Shown here one piece after another: positions 36,009-49,800 of a stretch of DNA of 64,000 bases; position 1 is the first letter of the stretch; each line of letters begins with the position of its first letter. The DNA is taken from positions 509,626 to 573,625 of the forward strand of contig NW_019774025.1 in the NCBI RefSeq assembly GCF_001039355.2. Reading direction: 5' to 3'. The position numbers were made by a program, and so were the translations under genes. This stretch comes from Lingula anatina. Lineage: Eukaryota > Brachiopoda > Lingulata > Lingulida > Lingulidae. The notes below the pieces were generated by a model that did not search any database, had not been told where the DNA came from, and worked only from the letters and a program-made list of their open reading frames with translations.

Positions 36009-38886
36009 GAAAAACTGTCATATCACTTCTGTGCACCATGAATGAATGAGAGTGCTATGTGATACTTGGCTTCAGATCTGACGGAAAGCAAGTGGGACAA
36101 TTTAGTAAGAATTATAAATGTTACCTTTGTTTGGAAGTCCTTCACATAGATCGAAGATGATATACCAAGTATCATCAAACATTAATTTTTTTAAGAATCC
36201 ACAAATCAAAGTAACCAAAAGATATAATGATAAACAGACACTGGCAGAAATGACCATGAGCAGCAGAAGGACATGACTGGCTGTTTGAAAAATGGTTATG
36301 AAGCATGTATGTTCAGTTAATCAGTGTTTATTGAATCATTGTGAAGTGCATTTATTGATAGTGATGTAGATATTAACAAATATTTTCAAAATCCAGTGCA
36401 CACAATTACATGTAAAATAGGGGTGGAAGGGACCAGTACATGAATATTTATGACTTCCAGTCTATTCATTTAACACAATGAGAAATACAAGATTTATGTT
36501 ATTAAAGGAGTTGAAAAAATAAAATCATAACTCTAAGCTGAGTAGTTTTAACTTAAAATCAAAGCACAAATGAAATGAGACTTTTATGTGTGGATTCCAA
36601 GAAGAAAATAAGCAAGGTCTATAGCCCAGTTACATGTAAACGATTAAGAGCTTGGTGAAAGGATAAAAAATACTGCACCACCTTAGCATCACTGTTGCCA
36701 TAAAAGCAGGGAGTCGGGTTATAATGGTCCTTCAGAAAACAGGAAAATAGGAAAAATTTTTCAAAAAAATAGAAATTTTATCAAAAAAGTATAGGAGAAA
36801 TAGGAATTATTCTAAAAGAAAGATGGCATCCCAACACCCTTAAAGCCATACCAGTCTAATACGTATCTTTAATTGTAGTAAATAACACTATTTAGTGTAA
36901 CAACAATAATTTGTCTAACAAATTTACTAACAACAACATAAAATACTGAGGCTCTTTCACACCTTTGTAGTCCAAACAATGTTAACTGTCAAAAACATGT
37001 TTTAACATTTTTTTACTAGACAACTTTTTTTGTCCTTACTGAAACATGGTCCTATCCAGCTGATTTTCGAACTCAACCTGTATTTAAGTAACAGTGATTA
37101 CTCCTATTAACTTGAAGACAATAGGCCTACATAGTATAATATGTGCTTAAAAAACTACTTTACTTCCAGAAAAAAATGCAATCAGGCAATTTTCTAACTG
37201 AAGCTCTATAACAGTCCTATAAATCTTTTCTGTAATTTTGAGATTCAAAAGTAACAGGGTTTTCCATTAATGGTCATTATGGCATCAATCCCCAAAATGG
37301 GATTTTTTCTTCATCTTTGATGCAATATATCATTACAGTGCTTAGCACCATAATCTATTAATCGCCCCAATTTTTAATTAGGCACTGCAGGTAACACAGA
37401 TAAATGGAAAATTTTTAATGTAAATAGCATTACTTATTCTTTTCAAACTGAGAATAAATTTTCTTAGAACTATATGAAGCTCCAGTACATACACATGCCT
37501 GATTTTTGCATGAAGTCGGATTTTTTTTTTTTTTTTTTGTATGTAAATTATCTATTTTCCAAGGTGCCATTCTGAGTTCCCATGTATCTGAAACGCTGGA
37601 CAAGCTCAATTTTCTTAATGTCAACTATCACAAGAGTGCATAATTTAAAATTGGTGGTGGTTCTGCTGGGTAATACCTTGTACAACTCTTAGCCCCTCAT
37701 TGGTCAGTTATCATTTTTAACAAAGCTGTTTATTGACTAGACAGCAAAGCTGACAAATATACAGACATACAGGAAACGAGGCAGCAAAGCTGATAAATGA
37801 CATTGAGAGACATTAAGATGCAGAAAATGTTTTGTCACCAAAATTGTGAAAAAAACAAAATAATTACGGTAAATGTCAACTGACCGTGCCGATTTTCCAA
37901 AGCAACCTGCTTCTTTGCCAAACAAAGCCACTGAGTAAATTTAATGTAAAACAAAAAAATACGGTTATGCAGTTATGGGGGAATGTCATCTGTTGGACGG
38001 CCACAGTGACAACATGGACAGACAGACCAATCAGAATGGATTACCCAAGTTAAAAGGACATTTCCCAGATAATTATCAAATTCTTCTCATGGAATTGCTT
38101 GGTCTCTAATATTTAGACCAAAGATAAGCTATATTGTGGAGAATCTTATTTTTATTTATTTTGATGGACTTCCCACGATCCTCTTCCTCATGAATAGCAA
38201 TCACATGGGCAGAAGAGAGCAGACATGCTGTGTGAACATGCTGGACACAGGAGATTAAGCAGCTTTGCCCAAGAAGCAGACAAAAACATACATGCAGCAT
38301 TTCAGATGTTCTTGTGTAGCTTGGGGGAAATCTGTGAATCTTTAAGATTATCAGACATTTACTAGTAGTAAACATGGCTGGACCAGCAAATTTAGCTGAT
38401 AATGTGCAAGTTGTCTTTCCTTTCTACATTGATATAGTAAAACAAATAAAGCACAGTCCCAAGTGAACTATGAAGAATAGGGCAAGTGAGAGGAAACTGG
38501 ACCCTCTGCTTCACTTTGGTACCTATTTCCACTCATTCTGCCATACTTTTCATAGTTTAACCAGACTATGCTCTATTTGTTAATAGTGTAATATTGAATC
38601 AAAATTGACAAAAAAAAAAAAAAAAAAAAAAAAAAAAACGTTTCCTGTTTTATACTCTGTCATAAGGAAAAAATACTTATTAATTTCAAATCTTTAAGAG
38701 TGATTCATAGGTCACTCAAATACAATATTTTAAACAAATAACTGCTTTCAAACATAACTGCTCCTGGTAAGTTGGTACTGATTTGATATTTTATATATTA
38801 TCATATATTTACAACTAATCTTTCATTCCCATGGTTGAAACTGATGTGAACTTTATGAATGCATTTTACATTTATATCTAAGAATG
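36009..38886. other. PPOX 3' UTR and convergent spacer
   Basis: No coding region supported. An AATAAA at 36518-36523 could end PPOX. A T-run lies at about 37520-37538 and a run of about 28 A at 38611-38638. Short open frames here lack domains. Confidence 0.4.
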
Positions 38887-40522
38887 CTATAAGTCAACTA
38901 CCTGTCCAAGTTTTTTCCGTTCCTCAAATTTTTTCATCTCCTCCTGGACTTTCAAAGTTAACTCCACAAAGTCTATTCTGCCATCATATGCTTCAGCTTG
39001 TTCCATACAGAAATCTAAGGCATTTTCTCCTTTCCTAATATAGCATATGTAAACAGCGAGACCTGTAATACTTGACAGACTTGATATAAAAAGCCAAAGT
39101 GGAGCATCATGGTCTGTGCCCTCTTCCTTTGACCAGTAGTCCTGGCTAATGTCAGTATTAAATCCTTTGCTCTTAGAGAATTGAATTTTTTCACTGTTGG
39201 AAGCATTCTCTTGACTTGCCTTGTCTACTTTCTTATTGCTGCTGGCATGGACATTCCTCTTCCTATGAAATTAGATACATTATATATATATTAAGATATT
39301 GTTGAAACCTGGTTAGGGTGCAAAATTCACTGTTTTTTATTCTTTATTTTATTAAGCACCAAGTACTAGGTATGTACTTGTGCAGATGACCTTATTTTTG
39401 GCCTTTTCAACACACAAACACACTGGAGAGGTTGGTAGAATTGTCACAAAGGAAATATTTTTTAAATATATATTCAAAGGGATAACAAATGTTCATTTTT
39501 GTGCGAAAAAAAGACATGAAACAGATTTCCCTGGGTTAAACGAGGATTTTCCTACACTTAACTAAAGTTAATGAACCTATTCTGACATTTAAAGTTAGTT
39601 GATTGTGTTTGATGCAATAATCTCTTGAGATATTTTTACAGAGTTAAACCATCTATGAAAGTCCACGTGGTCTTAGTCTAATGGCAAGCACAGACTTTAG
39701 AATAATTGCCATTACTGCCATTTTGGTAAAATGGAATTTACTATATTTTCATGTTTTTTAAAATGTATACATATAATTTTTTATCTCATATGAAGAGTTG
39801 TCATACCTTTAACAACAAGTATTTTAATGAATTAAAACAAACAGACTTACAAAATAGATCAAGGCAGAGTATTGGTGTAGTAGTTAAAAACAATGCAATC
39901 TAGCATGCCATACGAGATGGACTTAATGTTTCAGGGGCAGTGCAAGTGAATATTGGTCATGCTTCTTGGTGGGAATTTTTTATGCCATTAGCCACCTTTT
40001 CAAGCAAAGAACACCTTAAGGATCCAAATATGCAAGAGCGAAAAGAAGGCATACAAAGCAAATCTGCCAATCTTGGACCACATAGTACAAGCTCCCTTGA
40101 GGGTTTAGTATGTATATCAGAATGCACGAAAGGTGCACCTAAATTTCAATACTATGTGAAAGTATAAAACATTTGTGACCTTCTGCAACTAACCCTATGA
40201 AAACTGATCAAGGCTAGGTATGTTTTTAAGGTGGCGCAAAATGCAATCAGTGGTTACAGCTTTCTGGCTGAAATGTGAGCGCACATTTGTCCTAATTCGG
40301 CTATTTAAAAACTGTGTTATTTCCATTAATTTTAGAGATTATTTCAAAATTCCAAAAGTATAACATTCTGGAATCTGGATAAAAAAGACAGTTCAAAAGA
40401 AATAACTTGTGTTAAATAGCTTTTTTGACTGCCAGTTCTAGCGGCGTTATCTATACGTACCACAGTAAAAGTGGAAGTCTGTTGGTGTTCAGCGGTCTAA
40501 ATGCGTATCTGATAAGACTCAT
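38887..40522 (-). CDS. Small single-pass mitochondrial-type protein, UQCC4/CCSMST1-like (tentative)
   Basis: Two coding exons on the minus strand: 40522-40461 (donor gtacgt) and 39262-38887 (acceptor ttcatag), joining in phase to give 145 aa. Residues 1-26 are Arg-rich, free of acids and hydrophobic (MSLIRYAFRPLNTNRLPLLL opens it), like a mitochondrial presequence. Residues 74-96 form one membrane segment (PLWLFISSLSSITGLAVYIC), and 107-140 are charged and probably helical or coiled. The order IQFSKSK, then W, then PLW plus membrane segment, then a charged IRKGE stretch faintly recalls UQCC4/CCSMST1, a complex III assembly factor, but I can only compare from memory. The second exon could instead splice at its gtagtt near 38900. 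The ATG overlaps the stop of a 17-codon upstream frame (40572-40519). It is divergent from TOP3A, 342 bases start to start. Confidence 0.6.
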
Positions 40523-40572
40523 GTTATCTCTGTCGACGAGGGTGCAACTTCCAAGTAAGGTTTTTTCAGCAT
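40519..40572 (-). promoter_or_regulatory. Upstream ORF overlapping the start of the small gene
   Basis: A 17-codon frame on the minus strand starts at 40572 and its TGA shares bases with the main ATG (ATGA overlap). Such overlaps can allow termination-reinitiation or damp translation. Whether the transcript starts far enough upstream to include it is not known. Confidence 0.4.
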
Positions 40573-40864
40573 AGATGTACGGGTTGCTGACTTTCTAACC
40601 AGTGAACTTGTTTGCGTACAGGAAGTACCTGTTTACCGTAATTGGTTTTGTAATGTTTGGCAGAAAATCTTATATATCTGTGTAAATCTTATATATCTGT
40701 CTAAATCAGTCACAATATATCACCAATAACTGAGAAAATATAAATGGCATTTTCAACTTTATTAAATGAATATGACACATTTAGTCAAAGTAGACTGAAG
40801 GCAGTGCCACAAGTGGGTACGCGTGGCGGGTTACTTGAATACTTCCGGTGCTTTCTGGTGTGCG
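40523..40864. promoter_or_regulatory. Divergent promoter of the small gene and TOP3A
   Basis: The two start codons face away from each other across 342 bases. No TATA box is obvious in the right place for either. The segment also contains the upstream ORF of the minus-strand gene and a direct repeat of cttatatatctgt (about 40668-40696). Confidence 0.45.
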
Positions 40865-43800
40865 ATGCTGTTTCATTATGTGAAGTGGTTGCAGCGAAAC
40901 CATGTGAATATATCTGTAAAACGAGTTGCATCAGTTTCTACCAAGATGGTTCGTGTTTTAAGTGTAGCAGAGAAAAATGATGCTGCGAAATCTTTAGCAG
41001 AGATCTTGTCGAGGGGAAGATACAGAAGGGTATGCATTTGTTGTTGATGTACTGGTACATGTAATGTCACTGTTAGTGTTCACTTATCAGAACGTATGTG
41101 GGAGCCCAAAACAGACCGGTGTGCTGAAAACCTGTCCTATAAGGTGTTATGTATGCACCACGAGCTGCTTTAGCTTAGATTGGCTGAAAGTGATGTGCGA
41201 GCCCAGATTGCCCCCTTTCAATCCTATGTGGCTTTACTGCATGTACAAATTTCTAAATGACAGCTGTAAACCGTTCTGAATAGTAGTTTTTCTTCCATAT
41301 ACCACATTTAATATGACTTACAGTTAAGAAAAGCCAAAATACCAGTACTGTAATAAATGTATTTTATACCTTTTATTCAAGTTAAAAACCTGCTTCCCCT
41401 TGAACTGTGAGCAAGTTCTTTTTACCAAGAGTGTATAGGCGCAGTTTAGAAAATGCAGTACTTATTTTCAACTTGGTGATTTCACATTTTTGAAGGTCAT
41501 AAGTTGTTTAACATGGCATAATGGAATGCAGGGGCGGATTTGGGCCGTCTTCTGGGTCTTCAGGAAGACGGTCAGATTTTCAAGTTTACATTGACGGGTA
41601 TCTAATTTTTTCTGTTGGAAGACGGTCAAAATTGGAGGATGAATCAACAAAGATAATTTGGAAGACTGTCAGTAAATAGCTCTGGATCCGCCCCTGGAAT
41701 GAGTTGTTATTGGCTGTGCCATGAAATATGGGAAAATGTTATTTCATGATACCTGGGCTCAGATTACCAACCTGAGCTCCTGCTCATTGCCCCCTGCTTA
41801 CGTATTACACAACCTGCTACCACCTTTTATACAGCTTTATGGCCCTACCTCAAATACTTATGGAGGAAATACATCTAAAAGGTTAAATAAGTATTGGATT
41901 CATGAAGTTAAATAAGTATTGAATTTTACAAAGTAAAAGTATTCCCTTTTTGAATTTCCTTTTCCTTGCTTCCTACCAGTGCCTGCTCTCCTTCTTCTTC
42001 TTCTTCTTTTTATTTTTCTTCTCTCTCTCTCTCTCTCTCTCTCTATCATTGCAAATTTATATGCAATCTCTTTTACTTTGTACACAGTTCATAGTATTAG
42101 TTATGGCAGAACTCTAGATCTACATGCATTAAAGAACATCACTACATTAAACCAACAAAATGCTTTTTCAGCGAGAAGGGTTGTCACGTTTCAACAAACT
42201 TTATGAATTTGAAACCAACATCCTAAATATGAACTGCACTATGACAATGACCTCAGTTTCTGGACACCTGATGAACTTTGATTTTACTGGCCAGTACAAA
42301 AAGTGGTAAGTTGAAAATGAAATGCACAAATCCTTAGCATTCATTAATTGGCTAATAACGTCTCCATTTGTATCTTGATATGGTTTATATAGTGCTGCAA
42401 TAGATGTGATTTAAACCTTGATTGTATCCCTGAAATGAACACAACTTTGAGATAGAGATAAATTTCTTACTCTCAACAATTTGCTGTTTTAAGGCAGAGT
42501 TGCACTCCACAGTCACTGTTTGATGCACCAGTAGAGAAGTGTTGTCCTGAAAATTTTGTGGATATAAAGGTGTGTATTCAATATTGCAGCAAATGCATTT
42601 ATATTATTGAAATATTGAAGAAGAATTTTTAGTCAGTCACTAATTAGAGAATGAATTCACAAATCCTGATTTTTGTTTAAGCCTACAGGTGGCTTAATGT
42701 TTCTCCTAAGTTCAAGTTTAAGTTAAATTTTGAAAAAGTAAAGCCATGTTGCTGTTGTTAAAAAAATTTTAAACATTCTTTTTAAAGTTTGTTTGCTTAA
42801 TAATTGGTAGCTTTCCTCTACATAATGTGCCTTAACACAGATAATTTGCAATAGCCATGATCATTGTGCCAGGTAATCATAGCTATGGTTTTTATCTGAT
42901 ATGTAGAACAATTAAACAGTCAATCATGTACATAGATCAGTTACTTGTTCTACCACTGTTTTCTGTACTTTACAGAGGACACTTGAAAAAGAGGTACGAG
43001 GCTGCAACACATTGATTATATGGACAGATGGAGATAGGGAAGGAGAAAACATTGGTTTTGAAATTATCAATGTGTGCAGACAAGGTAAAATATTACTGTT
43101 TTTTTTTTTTTTTGTTTTTTTTTTAAATAGTAAAATATTACTGTTTTTTTTTTTCTAAAGAAAATTTTGACACTGAAATTGACATATTAAAATTTCAGAT
43201 CATGGGTCTTATGTCATATGAGTCCTCATAAATGAGTAACTAGGAATAAATCGTGCAATTTTAATTAGTTTTTTATCTTAAGCTGTGTCACCAGTTTGAT
43301 TGACACTTTCTTCCTTTTTGCAGCTAAACCAAATATCAGGGTATTACGTGCCAGGTTTTCAGAGATAACACCCCAGTAAGTTCTGACCACGATCATAATA
43401 TTATGAATTTGACATGTTTTGGATCTCACCTTTGCATTGCTTTTCTAAAGTGTCTTTCCCAATGCAAAGAGTTTCACCCTTATTACTGAAAAGTTAACTG
43501 TGTGTGCCTTATCAATTTTCACACATTTTCTAGTCTTGTATGAAATCACCATTCACATAACATTTACGTTACAATGCACATATTTGATATATTATATATT
43601 ACCTTTGATATTATTTTGGACTATTTGACCTCACCACATCGGAACAAGTTTCTTACTATTGTATTTAGAGAAGTTGGATAATATGTGCATAGTACTACTT
43701 TGTTCTGTCTGATCATATTTAAATGACTGTAATTTGCAAAAAATGTTTAGAATTGCCATTGCATTTGAACAGATCAACAAGTAGTTATACATATTTTACC

Positions 43801-46800
43801 CAGGTATATGCATTTCATTAGCCATACAATATATGCTGATATAGCAGCCTATTTTATTCTCCTTTACAGGGATACGTGAACTCTGTAATTATATGAAAAA
43901 GATGAGCAGTGATTTTTAGAAATATTCATTTTAAGATTGGGCTTTCAGAGCAATAACCAGAGCCTGTCAAAACTTGATGGAGCCTGACCAAAATGTGAGT
44001 GATGCTGTGGATGTCAGGCAGGAGCTAGACCTGAGAATAGGTGAGAAATGTCCATGAAGAGAAGTTTCTATTAGGAATTATGATATGCTCTATATATTTT
44101 CAGTAGTTAATTTTTTTTTTTTTTAGGCACTGTTTTTCTTTTCTTTTTTTTATCGATAATATCTGTAACCTTAAAATGATGAGGGAATAGTTGTTTTTTA
44201 GAATATCACCGAATATTTTTTAATCTCTCTGGAATAAAAAATATTCTGTATTTGAAGTTGAGCACATTTTTAGACAAGAGGTATTGAAAGTTTGTGAAAA
44301 GAAAAGAGAGAATGCCAATCATCATGCTAAAAGAAATTCACAAGATAAAATGGATGTTTAAAATCTTACTATAACATGTAGTATCATTATTATGCTATAT
44401 GTAACAGTAACACTATAATTCTATAGCAACACATTCTTGGGTCTTTTAGGTGCTGCCTTTACAAGATTCCAGACCCTGAGACTGCAGAAGATTTTTCCCG
44501 GTGTATTGGGAGAGCAGCTCATCAGCTATGGCAGCTGTCAGTTTCCCACTTTAGGATTTGTTGTTGAGAGATACAAGCAAGTGCAGCAATTTGTTTCTGA
44601 AGCATTCTGGAAAATACAAGGTAAATGGTAGCCACCATCGTAGAAGTAGATATTTTCTAAAGAAAATGAGAAGATCTGGAAGGCAGATTGAGGTATGGCT
44701 AGTGTGTATATTATCCATAGGATGGTTTTCAATTTTCAGGTCCTAGCATGCTAATCGAAATGTTCAATGAATGTGGATCCTTTAAAGTGGTACTTTTTGA
44801 TTGGTCAGACCAATGTAAATTATGTAACCTGAAGATCATCTTGTAATATTGATAACATATGTTGATTTTCAGTTACTCACAAAGTACAAGATGGCGCAGC
44901 AGAATTCAGTTGGAAAAGGTAAAGCAACGTCAGGATAATTTGCATAGAAACACAAAGCAGTCAGCTTATCTTGGTTGTAGGAAAATAGAACCAAGAGAGA
45001 TTTTCTTTCAAGGTTTTTCATTTAAACAGCTATTTATATTGTTTATTAAGATTATCATTGTGCTTTGAAATATAATGTTATAGGAGTGTGCCTCGTTGCC
45101 ACGTGCTTCACTATAACAGTTATACTCTTAGGATATTATGATATAATTAAAATTACATTAAATAAATTTAAAGTTGATCCAAAGGTACCTGTAATTCATT
45201 TCATTATCATTTCAAGCAAGATAAAATATTTGATAACTTTAAGCATAAAACAGTTAAAATATATAATATTTTTTGTTAAAATGAATGAAATTTTCACCCG
45301 AGTTATAACCCATATGAGGTTTAAATTACAGGGTAAGGTTGTTTGACCACACAGCCTGTTTGGTGCTGTATCAGCATTGCATGGAGGTATGGAAATTTTT
45401 CTTTACTGGAGTGTGTGAGATATAATTTGGAACAAATATTTATATATGATATTTCATATATGATAAACAGTAAAACAGATCATTTGAGTGATCTGGAGGA
45501 GGAAAAAATAGACAATTATGTTTCTAGTAATACTGTTTTTTTTTCTTCACTTAGCTCCTTTGGTGTTACAAGCATTCCTTGCATTTTAACTTACAAAAGA
45601 TATTTGTGAATATGGGTAGTGTTTTATTATCCAAGAGAGGATGTAACATACATTTTACTCATTTTTTAAATGTTTAACAAGGAAGTAGGTAGGTATGTGT
45701 TTAAAAATATCCCACAAATATTCTTTTATCAATTATTGTAATAATAATTATTATTATGAAAGAATTTTTTTTTAATAGAGCCCCACAGCAAGAGTGGAAG
45801 AAGTAAAAACTAAACCAAAAAGCAAATGGAGGCCTAACCCTCTGGACACGGTGGTAAGAAAAATTATAAATAAATTTGTCTTTAAGAAAAGGGGAGTTAT
45901 ATGCATTTCCCTATGAATTCATTTACCACAGTTTATGTCATATGTACGTATGAGGTGATTTTTACTTACAAAATTTAAGAAGAAAGAAAGGGTACTTCAA
46001 ATCGTGATCTGATGTAGAGAAAGTTACACAGACAACAGGGTTCAAAATCATACAATTTTGCAGGAGTTAGAAAAACTGGCCTCTAGGAAGTTGCGCATTA
46101 ATGCCAAAGAGACCATGAAAATAGCTGAAAAGCTGTATACCAGTGGGTTCATCAGTTATCCACGTACAGAAACTAACATGTTCCCCAAGGACATGGACTT
46201 GAGGGGACTTGTGGAGAAGCAAACACAAAGTCCACATTGGGGAGGTGAGATCAGTTTGATTAGTTTTGTCAGAAATCTGGGGATTTTCAGCTAAATGTGA
46301 TGACTTAGCTTTAAATCACACTAGTTACAATGTTGATTAAGTAGGTATGCACACTGTTGAAAGAACAAGAGGTAATAATTTTTGATATCTATTATTTAGT
46401 GTATTTAAGTTTATTTCACTTTTAGTAAATATGTCATGTTGATCAATGACAATGTTATAGTATGAAAGATGTTCAGTGACATGAATCTTAGAATGTCATA
46501 CTTTATCTAAATTATCATTCTTCTACATCACTGGTAGTTAATATGTTTTGATTTGATTTTCCAGGGTTTGCAGGACAGATCATGGAGCGAGGTCCTACTC
46601 CAAGAAATGGGAACAAAACTGATAATGCTCATCCCCCTATACATCCTACCAAGTACACAAACTCTTTACAGGTGGGTCTGCTACGACTGGACCTGTTTGG
46701 ATCAGACAAAAGCCTTACTCCCGTCTATTCAGACAATCAGGTCGCAGAAACTCTATCATCTCTTTGCATTGTGGCATCTGATGGTGTCTTTCAGTCACGG

Positions 46801-49800
46801 GTGGATTAAAGGTGGCTTTCTTTAAGTAAATTGTATAGTACTAGTAAATTGTAGTTGTCAACAAATTTGCAAGCTGGACATCTTATAGTCTGTGTAGATG
46901 TCATATTGTGCCATGGATAGAGTACTTTGAATTTACCCTATGTATCACAACAAGTATGGTTTTCATGGGTAAAGATCTAATATTATAGAACATGATCCTT
47001 GAGTGTCCTAGCTTTCTTTAGAGATATTGGTTAGAGTAGCAAAAAGGAAAAAAAAATTGATTTGCACAAACTTCTATATGCTTATGTTACATGATCTTAC
47101 TTTACAAGCTTTCATGCATGGTTCTTTGTTTAGCTTCTATTTACTCTGCAGTGATACATATGAACTTATGTTATTAACATCAAGGTCTTGTTTGTTTAAA
47201 AAGATATGTCATGGATTAGAAATATATACTTTCTTATGCCTCCTGCAGGGAAATGAAGCCAAGCTGTATGAATACATAGTGCGCCATTTCTTGGCCTGCT
47301 GTTCCCAGGATGCACAGGGCATGGAAACCACAGTGCAGATTGATATTGCTGAGGAAAAGGTGGGTGTGCTTTCATCAACAGGGATGAAAAATTTCTTTTT
47401 TTCTTCTTAAAAGGTCAAACTGTTTTTTCCACAATAATTATTGTATTGATTTGGCTTTAGTTGATCAAGAGTGAGAATTTTTCTTCTTTTGGAGTATTTT
47501 TTCCTGTTAAGGTGTTTAAGTGAATTTAGGAAATTGTTGGCTTTTGTACAAATTTTCCATTAACAGGTTGAATTTGGGTGAGGGGGGGTATTTTTTAAAA
47601 TATTGTACATCCAAAAGTGAATTTAGGAAATTGTTGGCTTTTGTACAAAATTTCCATTAACAGGTGGAATTTGGGGGGGGGGGGGGGTTAATATAATAAT
47701 AAAAAACTAAATTTAATAAATGAAACTATATGAGCTATATATTTTCTTGGAGGAATCATTCCCTTTTTCATGATCTCTATATAATTTTAGTTTGTAGCCA
47801 GTGGTTTGATGATAATAGCCAAGAATTATTTGGATGTGTATATCTATGATAAATGGAACGCAAAGGTAGGTTGTTTTGCTCGGGATTATTAAAAGTGCAT
47901 TAATGAAATAGTATACAATCATTTGATGTTTGATGCTCATTTGAAACAAATTTGAATTGAAATGATCAGTATTAAAATAAATACTTAATTTTGTTTTTAG
48001 AAATCAGTGTAAATTATAAACTGTTTTTCAAATTAATATTGGGCTTTTATACGTTCTGCTTGGCTAGATTATTTTCCGGAGGCCACTCTCTCCCACAATT
48101 CTACCATGATATTATCTTTAATTTTCAGGTTATTCCAGTCTTTAATCAAGGGGAAACTTTTCAACCAACATCAATACAGGTAATATATCTGTCTGCTGTT
48201 CAAAATACCTATTTCTTCTTGAGTTGGCTGATGACTAACATGAATATGCATTCAACTCAATATAAATTTTTGTTTAAGGGGCACACAAAGCATGTTAAAA
48301 TAGTGTTAGTTGCTAGATTGTGAAAGTGGCCTGTCATAGAGCAAATTGAAATAGGAAGTATAAGGCATACATTCAAAGGTTTGCTTTGTTGATTAATATA
48401 CAAAGATATGTGTTATTTTACCTACTTATCCTTGATAATAACAGACTTGGAATTTTCAGAATCATGGAGAAATTTTGCCATTCTCCTCTCCAGTGACCTT
48501 TTTCTTGAAAGTTTATGTCTCGGAGATTTGCAAACTTTTAGCCTGAAAGACCTTCAACTGATGTGATAAATTGTACTATAATTGTAGATGGTTGATGGGG
48601 AAACAAGTCCACCTTTGCTGTTGTCAGAGGCAGACTTGATAGCACTCATGGAGAAGCATGGCATAGGTAAAACTTATAAAATAACTGTTGTCAACTTGTT
48701 GAATCCTTAAAATCTAGTTAAGTTGTTGATAAATTAGGATTTTTATGATCTTTTTGCTTTGTTTTTGATTTTTTTATTGATATTTTTTAGAAGAATTATT
48801 TTGTAGAAAATTGAAAACATTTCTAATATGTTATCAGATTTCTGGCTGGGAAGAGCTACTCTGGTGACAGATTATGGGCTCTTTGTGTTTTGATGACAGA
48901 ATCTGAAAATCAAAACTTTCTTCTTTTTTTATTCAAATAGAAAGAAAGATAGCTCCCAGGTATTGTCCAGGGACTGGCAGTGCAACCTTGCAACATTCCT
49001 TATTTCATTTAAGTTACTTTATATGAAATTCTTGAGAAAAATAATCCAAAGTAGATTGAAAATGTATCCCCAATGTATTATAAGCATGCAGAACATATTG
49101 AATCAAATCACATATAACAACATATATGTATTTTAGGTACTGATGCAACCCATGCAGAGCATATTGAAACTATCAAATCAAGGAATTATGTAGGAGTGCG
49201 CAATGATGGAAGATTTGTGCCAGGAGAATTGGGAATGGGGCTTGTGGAAGGTATAAACAGCCTTTATCTTCATTCCTCACATTGTCAGGGAGTAGAGTTC
49301 ATTTATTTAGCTGACCTCATCCACCAGAACAGTGTAAACAGTTACATTTAGTTGTATGATGTGTATTGTTACTGTACTAATAATGTGACTAAATTTTATA
49401 AGCCTAAAACTTGTCTTTCCCATTATTTTTAAGGATTTTCTAGAATTGTTGTTATAGTAAGCAGGGTGTGAAAGTTACTTGAATAACAACATACCTCATA
49501 AATAGAAAAAAAATGATGAAACAATTTTAAAGATTAATATATTGGGCCTATAAGTGACTTTTTTGTAATGTGACTCTTTAAAATGTCAGATATGAAAAGT
49601 ATAATCACTACCAATTGTATCTATATTTTTTGTGCATAACGTTCATGTGAAAACATTATTTTAGGCTACGACTCCATGGGATATGAAATGTCTAAACCTC
49701 ACCTGCGAGCAGAACTAGAAGCTGATTTAAAAAGGTGTGTAAAATAAAATTCAGCTGTCGTAATAATCAAGGTGACATTTTCTTCTCTTGGAACTTCAAA

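Noticed and set aside
41900-42085. Arg/Glu-rich minus-strand frame
   Set aside because: Direct translation of the (CTT)n/(CT)n microsatellite.
44859-45609. Several open frames across TOP3A introns
   Set aside because: Phase-consistent exons 44873-44918 and 45332-45386 account for the conserved residues; the rest is intron.
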